A DNA stretch of 64,000 nt from G942493275 sp942493275 (GTDB lineage Bacteria; Actinomycetota; Coriobacteriia; Anaerosomatales; PHET01): positions 1,736,001 through 1,800,000 of the forward strand of contig OW818687.1 in assembly GCA_942493275.1 (NCBI GenBank), in the 5' to 3' direction. This document shows positions 40,641-50,404 of the stretch, piece after piece (position 1 is the stretch's first letter; each line of letters begins with the position of its first letter). The notes below the pieces were generated by a model. That model did no database searches. It worked only from the letters and a program-made list of their open reading frames with translations, and was not told where the DNA came from. Position numbers and translations under genes: made by a program.

Positions 40641-43600
40641 GTGAGACGGCCAGCCCGATCGGTGTGGCGCGGCCGCGCATTCAGTGCGTCGGTCTTACTA
40701 CTCCTGTGCCTCACTCTGGCATTCGCGCCCGCCGCGCTCGCGGAGGGCTTCTACGGCGGCTCGGTGTGGCCCGCGGACGTGCGCTCCATGTGGGAGCCCA
40801 AGGACGCGGCCCGCGCGCTCGACGGCCTCGTCTACACGGCAGACTCGCGCGCCGGACGCATCGCGATCTACGACGCGAACGGCGCCTACGTCGGGCAGTT
40901 CGATGGCTCGGACGCACCAGCCGGTGAGGAACTCTTGACGCCCGCCGGCGTCGCCATCGGACCCGACGCCAACCTCTACATCGCCGATCTCGACGCGGAT
41001 CGCGTCTCCGTATTCACGCCGGCAGGCGAGTTCGTCCGCTCGTGGGGTGGAAGAGGTGTCGCGAACGGGCAGTTCTTCGGGCCCTCGGACGTGCGATTCG
41101 ATGGTGCGGGTCTGCTCTACGTCGCCGACCAGTTCAACGACCGGATTCAGGTCTTTGACACCCAAGGCGCGCACATTCGCAGCTTCGGTACATCCGGAAG
41201 CGCCAACGGCCAGCTCAGCAGGCCCGACGGTCTTTCCATCACCGGTTCCGAGATATACGTCGCGGACGCGCTGAACAAGCGGGTTCAGGTATTCTCGCTT
41301 ACCGGCGGCTACCTGCGGCAGTGGGGCTGGACACCAGGGACGAGCACCAACCCGACGTGGTCTCGGTACGGCGCGCCTTCGGGCGTGCTCTCAGGTGATT
41401 CGCGCGTATTCGTCGCCGACGCCGGTCGCCCGATCGAGCCCGCGTTGGACCGGGCAAGCGTGGTGGAGAGTTGCACCGTGGGCGGCGCGCTCACCGGCAC
41501 ATACGGTGGCCTGGGTTCGGCCGTCAACCAGCTCAACCAGCCGGCGGGAATGATGCTCGATCCGGCAGGTGTCCTGGTCGTCGCAGATCAGGGCAACGAC
41601 CGGCTCTCCCGCTTCAACACGCTGAACGCCACGTGGCTCACGCCGTGGTTCTACAACGGGTCGACGGCGACGGAAGGCATGACGGATCCGCAGGGCATCG
41701 CAGCCGATCCCGACGGCAGCGTATGGGTCGCCGACTCCGCTAACGGGCGCATCCAGCACTTCTCGGCGACGGGCGCCCACATCGCTACGCTCGTCACCGG
41801 GCTGAGCGAGCCCTCAGGCATCGCTGTCGCGGCTGACGGTGCGCGCATCTGTGTTGTCGAGGCCGGCGCACACCGTGTCAGCGTCTTCGATCGGACCGGG
41901 GCCCTCGTCGTCCGATTCGGCTCCGCCGGCTCCGCTGCCGGACAGTTCTCAGCGCCTCGCGGCGTGGCGATCGCGGCCAACGGCGACATCGTCGTCGCAG
42001 ACACCGGTAACAACCGGCTTCAGCGCTTCACCGCCGCGGGCGGGCATCTCCAGACCATCGGTAGCGCCGGGGGTCTCCTCGGACAGCTAAGGCAGCCGCA
42101 GGACGTGAGTATCGCTGCGGATGGGAAGATCTGCGTCGCCGACACGGACAACCATCGCGTGCAGGTGTTCGATGCGGGTGGTGCGGTGATCCGCGCGTTT
42201 GGGTCGATCGGCTCGACAGCTGGCCTGCTGCGCGAGCCGGGCGGCATCTCGTGGGACCCGTCGACCGGGCGAATCGTCGTGGCGGACACCGGCAACTACC
42301 GGTTCCAGATATTCGACGAGGACGGCGCCCCGGTGACGTTGGTCGGGGGCAGGGGCGCATCACTCGGCGAGTTTCGGCGCCTGAGCGGCGTGGCCGTCAC
42401 CGCAGCGGGCGGCATCTACACGACAGACACGGGGAACGACTGCGTGCAGCGCTTCCTCTACGACGCCGTGCCGCCCACGACCACAGCGACCGGCATCGTA
42501 GCGGGGTGGGTGAATCATCCGACGACCGTCACGCTCACGGGCTCAGACGCGGCCTCGGGTGTCGAGGCGACGTACTATCGCATCGGCAACGGCAGCACGG
42601 TGCTCTACGAGGGCCCGTTCGTCGTGGATGCCCAGGGCGTGACAGCCATGCGCTACTGGTCCGTGGACGCGGCGGGCAACATCGAGCCCGAGACGCTCGC
42701 CTCGATCCAGATCGACTCGGAGCCCCCCGCGGGGACGATGGGCCTTGTCGGCCCGTCTGTCGTCGCGACGACGCAGGTGCAGATCTCATCGAACGTCACC
42801 GGGGCCAACCGCATGCGCGTCAACGGCGGTGCGGGCTGGTCCGGGATCATGGGCTACTCGGCACTCGCGACGGTCACGGTGTCAGGCGAGGGCGCGCGGA
42901 CCATTTCGGCACAGTATCTCGACGCGGTGGACAACACCCTCACTCTGAGCACGGATGTGCTCGTCGACCTCACCGGTCCGACGACCACCGTGACCGGCGC
43001 ACCGGCTTCAGGATTCGCGCCCGGAAACGTGACACTGACCGTAAGCGCGACCGACGCGCTGACCTCGGTGGCGGCGACGTACGTGAGCGTTGACGGCGCC
43101 CCCGAACAGCTCCTTGTGGGTTCGTCGGTGGTCGTGTCGGGCCATGGCGCTCACACGGTCAGTGCTCGCTCTGTCGATGCCGTCGGCAATGGCGGGCCGG
43201 TCGCGCAGACGTCCTTCGAGATAGACACCGTGTTTCCGTCCGGCACTATGACCGTCCAAAACGGCGCCGCCGTCGTTGGATCGTCGGCGCTGAAGATCAC
43301 CAATACGGTGGCCGGGGCGACCCTGATGCGCTACGACCTCGGCGAGGGCTTTGCCGCGTGGCAGCCGTACGCGTCGATGTTTGAAGGCGCGACGCCGGGC
43401 GACGGGCATTTCGTTGTGCGCGGACAGTTCAAGGACGTCGCCGGCAACACTCTCGAGCTCGCGAGTGAGCTCGACGTGGACTTCGAGCCCCCGTTCGTCA
43501 CGCTCGACGGCGTGCCTGCGGGCGGCTCGGCGGACGTGCCGCCGGTGACACTCACGCTCGAGGCCACCGACACGCCGGCTGGCGTGGCTGCGATCTACTA

Positions 43601-46106
43601 TTCGCTCGACGGGGCGCCCGACCAGGCCTACGAGGCCCCGATCTTCATCGCCGAACCCGGAGATCACCGCATCGTCTACCGGGCCGTGGACGGGGCGGGA
43701 AACGAGTCCACTCCCGTCAGTGCCGACTTCCATATCGGCTGGCCCGTGCCGACGGGGGAGGCATCCCTTGCGGGCGGCGCAGCGGCGGTTGCGGCGACGT
43801 CTGTCGGCCTCCACATCGAAGCGACGGGCGCATCTGAGATGCGGGTCGACGTCGATGGGGCTCTCGGCGCATTCGTGCCCTTTGCCGAGGACTCATCGGT
43901 TGTGTTCGGCGGTCAGGGCACTCGGAAGGTTGATGTGACCCTTCGGACTCCGGACGGGAAGACCTTCGTCACGTTCGATACCGTCGTGGTCGACACCAGC
44001 GGACCTGCAATCTCACTGCACGGCGCTCCGAGCGCACCTACGTCATCCACTGTGATGCTCAGCCTGGATGTAACGGACGCGCTCACCAGCGTCGCGGCCG
44101 TCTACTACACGCTCGACGCAGCCGCCGAGATGCCCTATACGGGAGCGGTTGTTGTGGGGACGGATGGCCCCCACGTGTTCAGCTATCGTGCGCTCGACGC
44201 GCTCGGCAACGAGACAACGGGCGAGTCGGTGTTCGCCGTGGACCGCACACCGCCGTCCGGGTCCATGACGCTTGCCCATGGCGCGTCGGTCATCGCGACC
44301 ACCACGGTGCACATCGATTCGGGCTTCGTAAACGGGGCCGGCGATATGTGTTTCGATGGAGGTACGGGCTTTGGCGAACGCGTGCCGTACTCGGCGTTTG
44401 GTAGCGTCAAGGTTTCCGGCGAGGGTACGCGTACCGTCACGGCTCGGTACTTCGATGCGGTGGACAACGTTCTCGAGCTGACAGGGAGCGTCTTTGTCGA
44501 CGTGAGCGCACCGGTCGTCACCGTCACGGGAGCGCCGTCACAGCCGGCGACCGGTACGGTCACTCTCCTCGTCAGCGCGACCGACGCGTACTCCGGCGTG
44601 GCGGGAACCTGGGTGTCCGTTGACGGCGCGCCCGAGTACCTGCTCGTCGAGCCGGCGGTCGTGGTCTCCGGAGCGGGAGCCCACACGGTGTCCGTTCGCG
44701 CAGTCGACGCGGCGGGCAATGAGGCCGATCCGGTCGTCTCCGAGTTCGTGGTCGACCCCTTCACCCCGGGTGGGACCGTGTCGCTCGGCGGTGGTGCAGC
44801 CGCGGTCGCGACATCCACCGTCTCCCTGCTCGCGGACGCGCACAACACGACGGATATGCGAGTCGACGTCGATGACGTGATCGGCTCGTTCGTGCCCTAC
44901 GCGCCCCACGGCACCGTCACCTTCTCCGGCGACGGTGTTCGCCACGTGGACGTCGTGCTGCGCTCGGAGATCGGGAGAACGGTCATCGCGTCGGACTCGA
45001 TCATCGTCGATACCACCGGGCCGTCAGTCTCCCTGTCGGGCATTCCTTCCGAGACAGCGCCTGAAACGGTAACCGTGACCATGAATGCGACTGATGCGCT
45101 GTCCGACGTCGAGGCGCTCTACTACGTGCTCGATGACGACGGTGAGGTGCCCTATTCGGGTCCGGTGAGCGTCGGGACCGAGGGGGAGCACGCGATCTCG
45201 TATCGCGCTGTGGACGCGCTCGGAAACGAGACGACCGGTCAGGCGGCATTCACCATCAGTCTGTCCGCACCCGTCGGCACCATGGACCTCGCGAACGGCG
45301 CGGGCACCGTAGGCACGACCCAGGTGACGATAGTCTCGAACGTTGTGGACGCGACCACCATGCGATTCGACACTGGCTCGGGCTTCGGACCATGGGTGCC
45401 GTTCTCTCGTGACGCAACCGTGACACTGCCGGGCGAGGGCGCGTTCCTCGTGACCGCCGAGTACCGCTCGGCGGGTGGCCTTACGATGACCGCGAGCGAT
45501 TCGGTCGCCGTGGACCTGACAGGGCCGGTCTCGGATCGGGCAGGCGGTCACGTGACCAGACTCAGGAGACTCGACGCGCTGCGCTGGGCATACGGCACCA
45601 CGGTCGAGTGGCGCGTGCGTGACCTCGGCGTCGTCGAGAGCGGCGTGGGCGGATACCGCTATCGGCTGCAAAACGGGGTGCCGACAAGCACGCCGACCCC
45701 CCGCGCGAACCTCGGAATGCTACGCACGTCCACTGCCGTCGAGGTAGGGGGCGTGGACCTTATCGGCAACGTAGGCGCGTGGAGGCCGTACGCTCTGAGA
45801 TTCGGCACGTTCGCCTCGCCGCGCGTGCCCAAGACGGCTGCCGCGAACGCTGCTTTCACCTCGAGGATTCCAGGGGTGTCCGTGCGGGCCGGCGAAGCGT
45901 ACAGCCTGCGTTGGTACTGCAGGCAGACAGACGGGACCTATTCCTTTGCCCGCCGCTTCCCGATGACGCAGGCGCGCGTCGGCTCCACTCCCGGACTCAC
46001 AGCGACCGCCCGACTCCCGCGCGGGGTGTGGGTGGGCGCGGTTGAGCGTGCGACCCTCGGCGGGATGGATCTCGGCGTGCCTTCGTCGCCTGTGGTCGTC
46101 CGCTGA
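40641..46106 (+). CDS. Large secreted NHL-propeller and Ig-repeat protein
   Basis: GTG 40641 has GGAGG 5 bases upstream and gives a clean signal peptide (about 1-34, ending APAALA). Upstream ATG 40560 is less likely. The 1821-residue protein has NHL repeats over about residues 40-620 ('VADTGNNRLQRF', 'FGSxGS' turns). About ten Ig-like repeats of some 90 residues follow (about 620-1630). They share TGAPS..., 'DALTSVAA.YY.LD', 'H.vsyRAvDalGNe' and 'PsGtM.l..GA..v..t' segments and strictly repeated order. The last 190 residues are different and basic-rich. No anchor is visible. It is likely an extended extracellular fibre-like scaffold, and the role is inferred. Confidence 0.88.
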   Translation: MRRPARSVWRGRAFSASVLLLLCLTLAFAPAALAEGFYGGSVWPADVRSMWEPKDAARALDGLVYTADSRAGRIAIYDANGAYVGQFDGSDAPAGEELLTPAGVAIGPDANLYIADLDADRVSVFTPAGEFVRSWGGRGVANGQFFGPSDVRFDGAGLLYVADQFNDRIQVFDTQGAHIRSFGTSGSANGQLSRPDGLSITGSEIYVADALNKRVQVFSLTGGYLRQWGWTPGTSTNPTWSRYGAPSGVLSGDSRVFVADAGRPIEPALDRASVVESCTVGGALTGTYGGLGSAVNQLNQPAGMMLDPAGVLVVADQGNDRLSRFNTLNATWLTPWFYNGSTATEGMTDPQGIAADPDGSVWVADSANGRIQHFSATGAHIATLVTGLSEPSGIAVAADGARICVVEAGAHRVSVFDRTGALVVRFGSAGSAAGQFSAPRGVAIAANGDIVVADTGNNRLQRFTAAGGHLQTIGSAGGLLGQLRQPQDVSIAADGKICVADTDNHRVQVFDAGGAVIRAFGSIGSTAGLLREPGGISWDPSTGRIVVADTGNYRFQIFDEDGAPVTLVGGRGASLGEFRRLSGVAVTAAGGIYTTDTGNDCVQRFLYDAVPPTTTATGIVAGWVNHPTTVTLTGSDAASGVEATYYRIGNGSTVLYEGPFVVDAQGVTAMRYWSVDAAGNIEPETLASIQIDSEPPAGTMGLVGPSVVATTQVQISSNVTGANRMRVNGGAGWSGIMGYSALATVTVSGEGARTISAQYLDAVDNTLTLSTDVLVDLTGPTTTVTGAPASGFAPGNVTLTVSATDALTSVAATYVSVDGAPEQLLVGSSVVVSGHGAHTVSARSVDAVGNGGPVAQTSFEIDTVFPSGTMTVQNGAAVVGSSALKITNTVAGATLMRYDLGEGFAAWQPYASMFEGATPGDGHFVVRGQFKDVAGNTLELASELDVDFEPPFVTLDGVPAGGSADVPPVTLTLEATDTPAGVAAIYYSLDGAPDQAYEAPIFIAEPGDHRIVYRAVDGAGNESTPVSADFHIGWPVPTGEASLAGGAAAVAATSVGLHIEATGASEMRVDVDGALGAFVPFAEDSSVVFGGQGTRKVDVTLRTPDGKTFVTFDTVVVDTSGPAISLHGAPSAPTSSTVMLSLDVTDALTSVAAVYYTLDAAAEMPYTGAVVVGTDGPHVFSYRALDALGNETTGESVFAVDRTPPSGSMTLAHGASVIATTTVHIDSGFVNGAGDMCFDGGTGFGERVPYSAFGSVKVSGEGTRTVTARYFDAVDNVLELTGSVFVDVSAPVVTVTGAPSQPATGTVTLLVSATDAYSGVAGTWVSVDGAPEYLLVEPAVVVSGAGAHTVSVRAVDAAGNEADPVVSEFVVDPFTPGGTVSLGGGAAAVATSTVSLLADAHNTTDMRVDVDDVIGSFVPYAPHGTVTFSGDGVRHVDVVLRSEIGRTVIASDSIIVDTTGPSVSLSGIPSETAPETVTVTMNATDALSDVEALYYVLDDDGEVPYSGPVSVGTEGEHAISYRAVDALGNETTGQAAFTISLSAPVGTMDLANGAGTVGTTQVTIVSNVVDATTMRFDTGSGFGPWVPFSRDATVTLPGEGAFLVTAEYRSAGGLTMTASDSVAVDLTGPVSDRAGGHVTRLRRLDALRWAYGTTVEWRVRDLGVVESGVGGYRYRLQNGVPTSTPTPRANLGMLRTSTAVEVGGVDLIGNVGAWRPYALRFGTFASPRVPKTAAANAAFTSRIPGVSVRAGEAYSLRWYCRQTDGTYSFARRFPMTQARVGSTPGLTATARLPRGVWVGAVERATLGGMDLGVPSSPVVVR

Positions 46107-46143
46107 CGGTTCAGCGGTATCGTCGCCGTGCGGGATGCGGCAC

Positions 46144-46172
46144 AATGTGGGCGCATGGCACGCCCGCACATT
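46144..46172 (+). repeat. Inverted repeat upstream of the ligase-like gene
   Basis: AATGTGGGCG and CGCCCGCACATT face each other across 7 bases, with a two-base bulge. It lies 43 bases before the chosen start and could be a leader hairpin or an operator. Confidence 0.4.
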
Positions 46173-46214
46173 GGGCATGCACGGATGGTCCTGAACCACG
46201 CGAGAGAGGCCGAG

Positions 46215-48347
46215 ATGGCTAAGCGCAAGAACCCTCAGAGTCGACCTGAGCCGCAGGTTCGTACCGTCGAGCCCACGGGCCTGGCGATGCGGATCTCATG
46301 GTGGGCGCTTCTGGCCATGATCGCGATCGTTCCGGTCATCATGAGCAACTGGACACCGCTCAACCACCTCGGGTTCCAGATCACGCTTCCGGTCACTTAT
46401 GACCAGTTCGACGTGATCAAGGTCTTCAGCCAGCGCATTCTCATCCTGGTGTCGATCGGTGCGTGGGCGTGGGCGATTCTCACCAAGGGCGGCAAGATCC
46501 GCGTGACGCCCGTCGAGTGGCTCGTGCTCGCGTTTCTTGGCTGGGTCACGTTGTCGGCTGTCTTCTCCATCCACACGCCGACGGCGCTCTTCGGCAAGTA
46601 CCGCCGTTTCGAGGGCCTGTTCTCGATCATCACGTACGCGGTCGCGTACTTTCTTGTGATTCAGCACGCCGACCGGCCCTCGAAGATCAAGACGATTGCC
46701 CAGACCCTCTTCTGGTCGGGTGCGATCGTAGCCGGCTACGGTGTCTTGCAGAGCCTCGGCCTCGACCCCGCGCAGTGGGGGCAGCTGCCGTTCGAGAACC
46801 GCCGTGCGTTCGCGACGTTCGGCAACCCTGACCTGCTCGGCGGATTCCTGATGTTCTCGACCTTCGTGTCGCTCGGACTCGTCTTTTCCGAAGAGAGAAC
46901 CAGGTGGCGCGCGATCTACTGGGTCGGAGCGCTGCTGAACTTCTGGTGCCTGATCGTGGCGTTCACCCGCAGCGCATGGGTCGGGACCGTCGTCGGCTTG
47001 ATCTTCCTCGTTCTCGCCGCAGTTATGCGCCGCCTCAAGTTCCGGGCGGTCGACTGGGGGTTCACGGGAGCGATCGCTGCGTTGTCTGCGGCTGTCATAG
47101 CGCTCAGTCTGCGCAATCCCAACGTCGTCATGAACTTCGGGGCGCGTCTCGTCTCCATCTTCGAGTTCAATGAAGGCAGCGCAAAGACCCGGTTCCAGAT
47201 CTGGCGAGCCGCGTGGGATGCCATTCAGGATCGGCCGGTGTTCGGTTTCGGTGCCGATACGTTTCGGCTCATCTACCCGCGGTACAAGGTGTATGACTAC
47301 GTGAAGGATGCCGGCTACTTGTCGGTGGCGGACAACGTGCACAACTATCCGCTGCAGCTCGCGGCGGGCGTGGGCGTGCCCGGCATGCTGATGTTCTACT
47401 CAGTCTGCGGGTGGGTCGCCGTGCGGACCTTCCGGCTGGTCTTCAGCCGCGAAGGCGGGCTCAACCGATGGGTGCTCGTGGGGTTCTGGACGGCGTGCGC
47501 CGCTTACGTGACACATCTGTGCTTTGGGCTGTCAGTGACGGGTGCGTCGATCTTCCTGTGGATCTCCATGGGTGCCCTCCTTGCCCCGACGGCCCGCGAG
47601 ATCGATGTGCGCCCGTTGTCTGGGGGGATCTTCGCCGCAGTCATCATCGCCGCGCTCGTCGCCGTGGGGATCGGGTACCACTGGGTGTGGATCGTGGCGG
47701 ACAACGCCTACCTGTATGCCCGCGTCGGCGCCCAGGGCGCGGACCGGGTCGCGGCTGCCGAGCGTGCGGCGGAGCTGAACCCCTACAACGACATCTACCG
47801 GGCAGAGATCGGCATGGCCTATACGGACGAGTTCATCGCCCGCATCAACGACGTATTCACCGCACAGCAGAGCGGTGGCGACACGCAGGCATCGATGCTC
47901 GCCGCACAAAGCGCGTTCACCAGCGCGGAGCTGTCGCTGAAGGACACCATCAGATTCGTCCCGTGGGAGTACGACAACTACGTGTTCCTGGCGAACCTTT
48001 ACAACATGGCGGGTGCGTATCTCGATCCGCGCTACTACGAGGATGCGCTCGAGATCGGCAAGCAGGGCATTGGGGTCGAGGAGTACGGCCCGGCGATTCG
48101 CCTGCAGTATGCGCGCGCCCTGTCCGAGACCGGCCGTGAGGCAGAGGCCATCAAGCAGCTCGAGTACGCCTTCCGGATGGACCCCGCTTACGTCGAGGCG
48201 GCTATGTTCCTCACGGACCTCTATGTGGCAGACGGTCGGACCGACAAGGCCATCGAAGTCCTGCGTGCGGCGCAGGCGTGGCGTCCGGGACAGCCGGGTG
48301 TCGCGGAGAAGCTCGCGTCACTCGAGTCCTCAATCACCACGCCCTAA
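46215..48347 (+). CDS. O-antigen ligase/Wzy-like membrane protein with TPR tail
   Basis: ATG 46215 is chosen: AGAGAGG lies 6 bases upstream and the protein starts MAKRKNPQ before the first helix. The 710-residue protein has about 11-12 transmembrane helices. A large loop with 'SAKTRFQIWRAAWDAIQDRPVFGFGADTF' features (here cut to key parts: RxQIWxxAW and GxGxDTF) marks the Wzy_C domain near residues 315-345. After the last helix, residues about 530-700 are TPR-like helices. The family polymerises or transfers lipid-linked glycans outside the membrane, sometimes onto protein. It is upstream of a TPR-NHL-cytochrome set, so glycosylation of exported proteins is a possibility, not shown. Confidence 0.88.
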   Translation: MAKRKNPQSRPEPQVRTVEPTGLAMRISWWALLAMIAIVPVIMSNWTPLNHLGFQITLPVTYDQFDVIKVFSQRILILVSIGAWAWAILTKGGKIRVTPVEWLVLAFLGWVTLSAVFSIHTPTALFGKYRRFEGLFSIITYAVAYFLVIQHADRPSKIKTIAQTLFWSGAIVAGYGVLQSLGLDPAQWGQLPFENRRAFATFGNPDLLGGFLMFSTFVSLGLVFSEERTRWRAIYWVGALLNFWCLIVAFTRSAWVGTVVGLIFLVLAAVMRRLKFRAVDWGFTGAIAALSAAVIALSLRNPNVVMNFGARLVSIFEFNEGSAKTRFQIWRAAWDAIQDRPVFGFGADTFRLIYPRYKVYDYVKDAGYLSVADNVHNYPLQLAAGVGVPGMLMFYSVCGWVAVRTFRLVFSREGGLNRWVLVGFWTACAAYVTHLCFGLSVTGASIFLWISMGALLAPTAREIDVRPLSGGIFAAVIIAALVAVGIGYHWVWIVADNAYLYARVGAQGADRVAAAERAAELNPYNDIYRAEIGMAYTDEFIARINDVFTAQQSGGDTQASMLAAQSAFTSAELSLKDTIRFVPWEYDNYVFLANLYNMAGAYLDPRYYEDALEIGKQGIGVEEYGPAIRLQYARALSETGREAEAIKQLEYAFRMDPAYVEAAMFLTDLYVADGRTDKAIEVLRAAQAWRPGQPGVAEKLASLESSITTP

Positions 48348-48386
48348 CGGGATGACGCAGAAGTCCGGGAAGGAGCTCCATCGGGC

Positions 48387-49091
48387 ATGACCGACGATGC
48401 GGGCACGATGATCGACTCCCAGTACGACGTCGAGTACGACGCCGGTCATGACGAACGGCCGGAGCGCCGCCGTGAGGTGCCCCGATGGGTCTGGATCGCG
48501 GCGGTCGTCTCGGCGGTGATCGTCGTTGGGCTGGCCGGATACTTCGTGCGCGGTGTGATCGAGGATCGCGGTGTCCGGCGGACTTCCGACGCGCGCATCG
48601 AGCGTTGGTCCACCGAAGTGAACCAGAACCCCACTAGCACGCTCGCGCGTATCGAACTCGGATACGCCTATCAGGCCGCCGGGCGCCTCGAGGAGGCCAT
48701 CTCGCAGTACGATGCTGTCCTCGACGAGGACCCCAACAACGTCGCCGCCCTGTACAACAGGGGAGCCATCCTTCTCGACCTCAACCTCGAGGACGAAGCC
48801 GAGAAAGCGCTGTGGCGCGCGCTTGAGGTCGAACCCGACCACATCCAGGCCGCGACCGCCCTCGGCAGGATGTATGAGGCGCGCGGTGAGTACCGCTCAG
48901 TCCTTGCTGCTGTGCGTCCCGTGGTCGGAGCGCATGCGGACTCGGCGGAGCTGCAGTACCTCACCGGTCTCGCTTACGAGAACACCGGGCATCCGGATTG
49001 GGCTGCCGCGCGCTACCGCCTCGCTCTTCAGGCGTCGCCCGATCACAAGGAGTCGCGTGACGCGCTACGCCGGTTGGGTGAGACCCCGTGA
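48387..49091 (+). CDS. Membrane-anchored TPR protein
   Basis: The 234-residue protein starts at ATG 48387, with AAGGAG upstream. An acidic N-terminal tail (about 1-30) is followed by one transmembrane helix (about 36-56) and then three to four TPR units (about 75-230). Examples are 'LGYAYQAAGRLEEAISQYDA' (20 residues) and 'LGRMYEARGEYRSVLAAV'. It is a shorter paralogue of the protein at 3317. Its end overlaps the following NHL gene, as there. An assembly role for exported cytochromes is inferred from this repeated context. Confidence 0.87.
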   Translation: MTDDAGTMIDSQYDVEYDAGHDERPERRREVPRWVWIAAVVSAVIVVGLAGYFVRGVIEDRGVRRTSDARIERWSTEVNQNPTSTLARIELGYAYQAAGRLEEAISQYDAVLDEDPNNVAALYNRGAILLDLNLEDEAEKALWRALEVEPDHIQAATALGRMYEARGEYRSVLAAVRPVVGAHADSAELQYLTGLAYENTGHPDWAAARYRLALQASPDHKESRDALRRLGETP

Positions 49092-50338
49092 GCGGCATCC
49101 CGGACGACCTGAAACGGATCATCCGCGCGCTTGAAGATGATGGCGGCGCGATCGGGGATACGGAAACGCCCGACTATAGTGGGCTGCCGCAAGAAGATCC
49201 GACGGATGGTGAGACCCCCGGGTTCGCGACGGCACTGCAGTCCGATCCATGGTCTCCCGCCTACCTGAAGATGGTGTTGAAGGAGTGGGAGCCCACGCCG
49301 CGCGGGATCGCGGTGCTGGTTGCGTTCGTCCTTGCGACGATCGCGCTCGTACTGCTGATCGTACTGCTGGTGATGCTCATGATGAACAACGACGAAGCCT
49401 CAGTGACAGACACGGCCGGCATCGAAGCCCAGATCATCATCCGCGGCCCGGGCAGGGGCGCCCATCCGCAGTTCGATCGCCCTTCGGGCGTGGACATCGG
49501 TCCTGATGGCCGTATCTACGTCGCCGACTCGGGCAACAACCGCATCGTGGTCTTTGATCGAAACGGCGAGTTCGAGGCCGAGTTCGGGGGCCTGGGCGTT
49601 GCCAAGCCGCTTCCGGGCGCGAGAAGGACCTGGGAGCCCGGCAGGTTCAGCTACCCCGTCGACGTAGTGGTCGACGACCGGGGACGCATCTACGTCGCCG
49701 ACTTCTACAACGATTCGATCTCCGTCTTCGACAAGGACCGCGAGTTCATCACCCGTTTCCCCGATCCGAGCAGCGTCGTCGGTAAGGGTGGATCGGGCCA
49801 GGAGGGCACCGGCATCGCTGTCACGGCAATCGACGTTGTGGGGACGACAGTCTACGCCACGGACACCTACCAGGTCGTCGTCTTCGCCGACAACGGAGAG
49901 GTGCTGCGGCAGTTCGGCATGCCGGGGGAGGCGAAGGGCTCGCTGGAGCATCCCAACGGCATCGCAGCCGACGCCGTTGGAAGACTCTTCGTCTCGGACT
50001 CGAACAACAACCGGATTCAGGCATTCGAGCCCGACGGCAGGGTGCTTTGGACGCTCGGCGAGCGCAGCGCCGAGCTGCAGTCGGAGACCGACGCCCCGCT
50101 CGCACTTCCTCGGGGGCTGGCGCTGCAGGTCGATGGGACCTTACTCGTCGCAGACCCAATTGGGCAACGGCTGGTTAAGATTGGGCAAGACGGCAGGATG
50201 ATTGCTTCATACGGGACGCGAGGCCAAGCACCCGGCCAGCTCTCTTTCCCCAACGATGTTTCCGCAGATGGAGACCGTGTGGTGATAGCCGACACGGCGA
50301 ACAACAGGGTGCAAGTGGTACGCCTTACAGGACGGTAG
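49088..50338 (+). CDS. Membrane-anchored NHL-repeat beta-propeller protein
   Basis: GTG 49088 overlaps the TPR gene stop (GTGA). The 416-residue protein has a cytoplasmic tail of about 75 residues and one transmembrane helix (about 76-100). Six NHL repeats follow (about 120-412), with 'YVADSGNNRIVVFD', 'YVADFYNDSISVFD' and 'FVSDSNNNRIQAFE'. It lacks the second, C-terminal helix of its paralogue at 4377. The pair TPR-NHL precedes two secreted cytochromes here and one at 5733, which suggests docking or quality control of the cytochromes (inference). Confidence 0.88.
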   Translation: MSGIPDDLKRIIRALEDDGGAIGDTETPDYSGLPQEDPTDGETPGFATALQSDPWSPAYLKMVLKEWEPTPRGIAVLVAFVLATIALVLLIVLLVMLMMNNDEASVTDTAGIEAQIIIRGPGRGAHPQFDRPSGVDIGPDGRIYVADSGNNRIVVFDRNGEFEAEFGGLGVAKPLPGARRTWEPGRFSYPVDVVVDDRGRIYVADFYNDSISVFDKDREFITRFPDPSSVVGKGGSGQEGTGIAVTAIDVVGTTVYATDTYQVVVFADNGEVLRQFGMPGEAKGSLEHPNGIAADAVGRLFVSDSNNNRIQAFEPDGRVLWTLGERSAELQSETDAPLALPRGLALQVDGTLLVADPIGQRLVKIGQDGRMIASYGTRGQAPGQLSFPNDVSADGDRVVIADTANNRVQVVRLTGR

Positions 50339-50364
50339 GGCAAGTAGAACTGAAGCCTTATGGC

Positions 50365-50373
50365 TGATAAACT
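50365..50373 (+). promoter_or_regulatory. Possible extended -10 promoter of the 7-haem cytochrome
   Basis: TGA-TAAACT fits the extended -10 pattern, 31 bases before GTG 50405. It also argues against the upstream ATG 50360 as start. Confidence 0.4.
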
Positions 50374-50404
50374 TACAAGCAGCCTACATACTCAGGAGTG
50401 GTGC

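Noticed and set aside
50360..50404. ATG 50360 as start of the 7-haem cytochrome
   Set aside because: No ribosome site, a likely -10 element lies downstream of it, and GTG 50405 has AGGAG and a better signal peptide.
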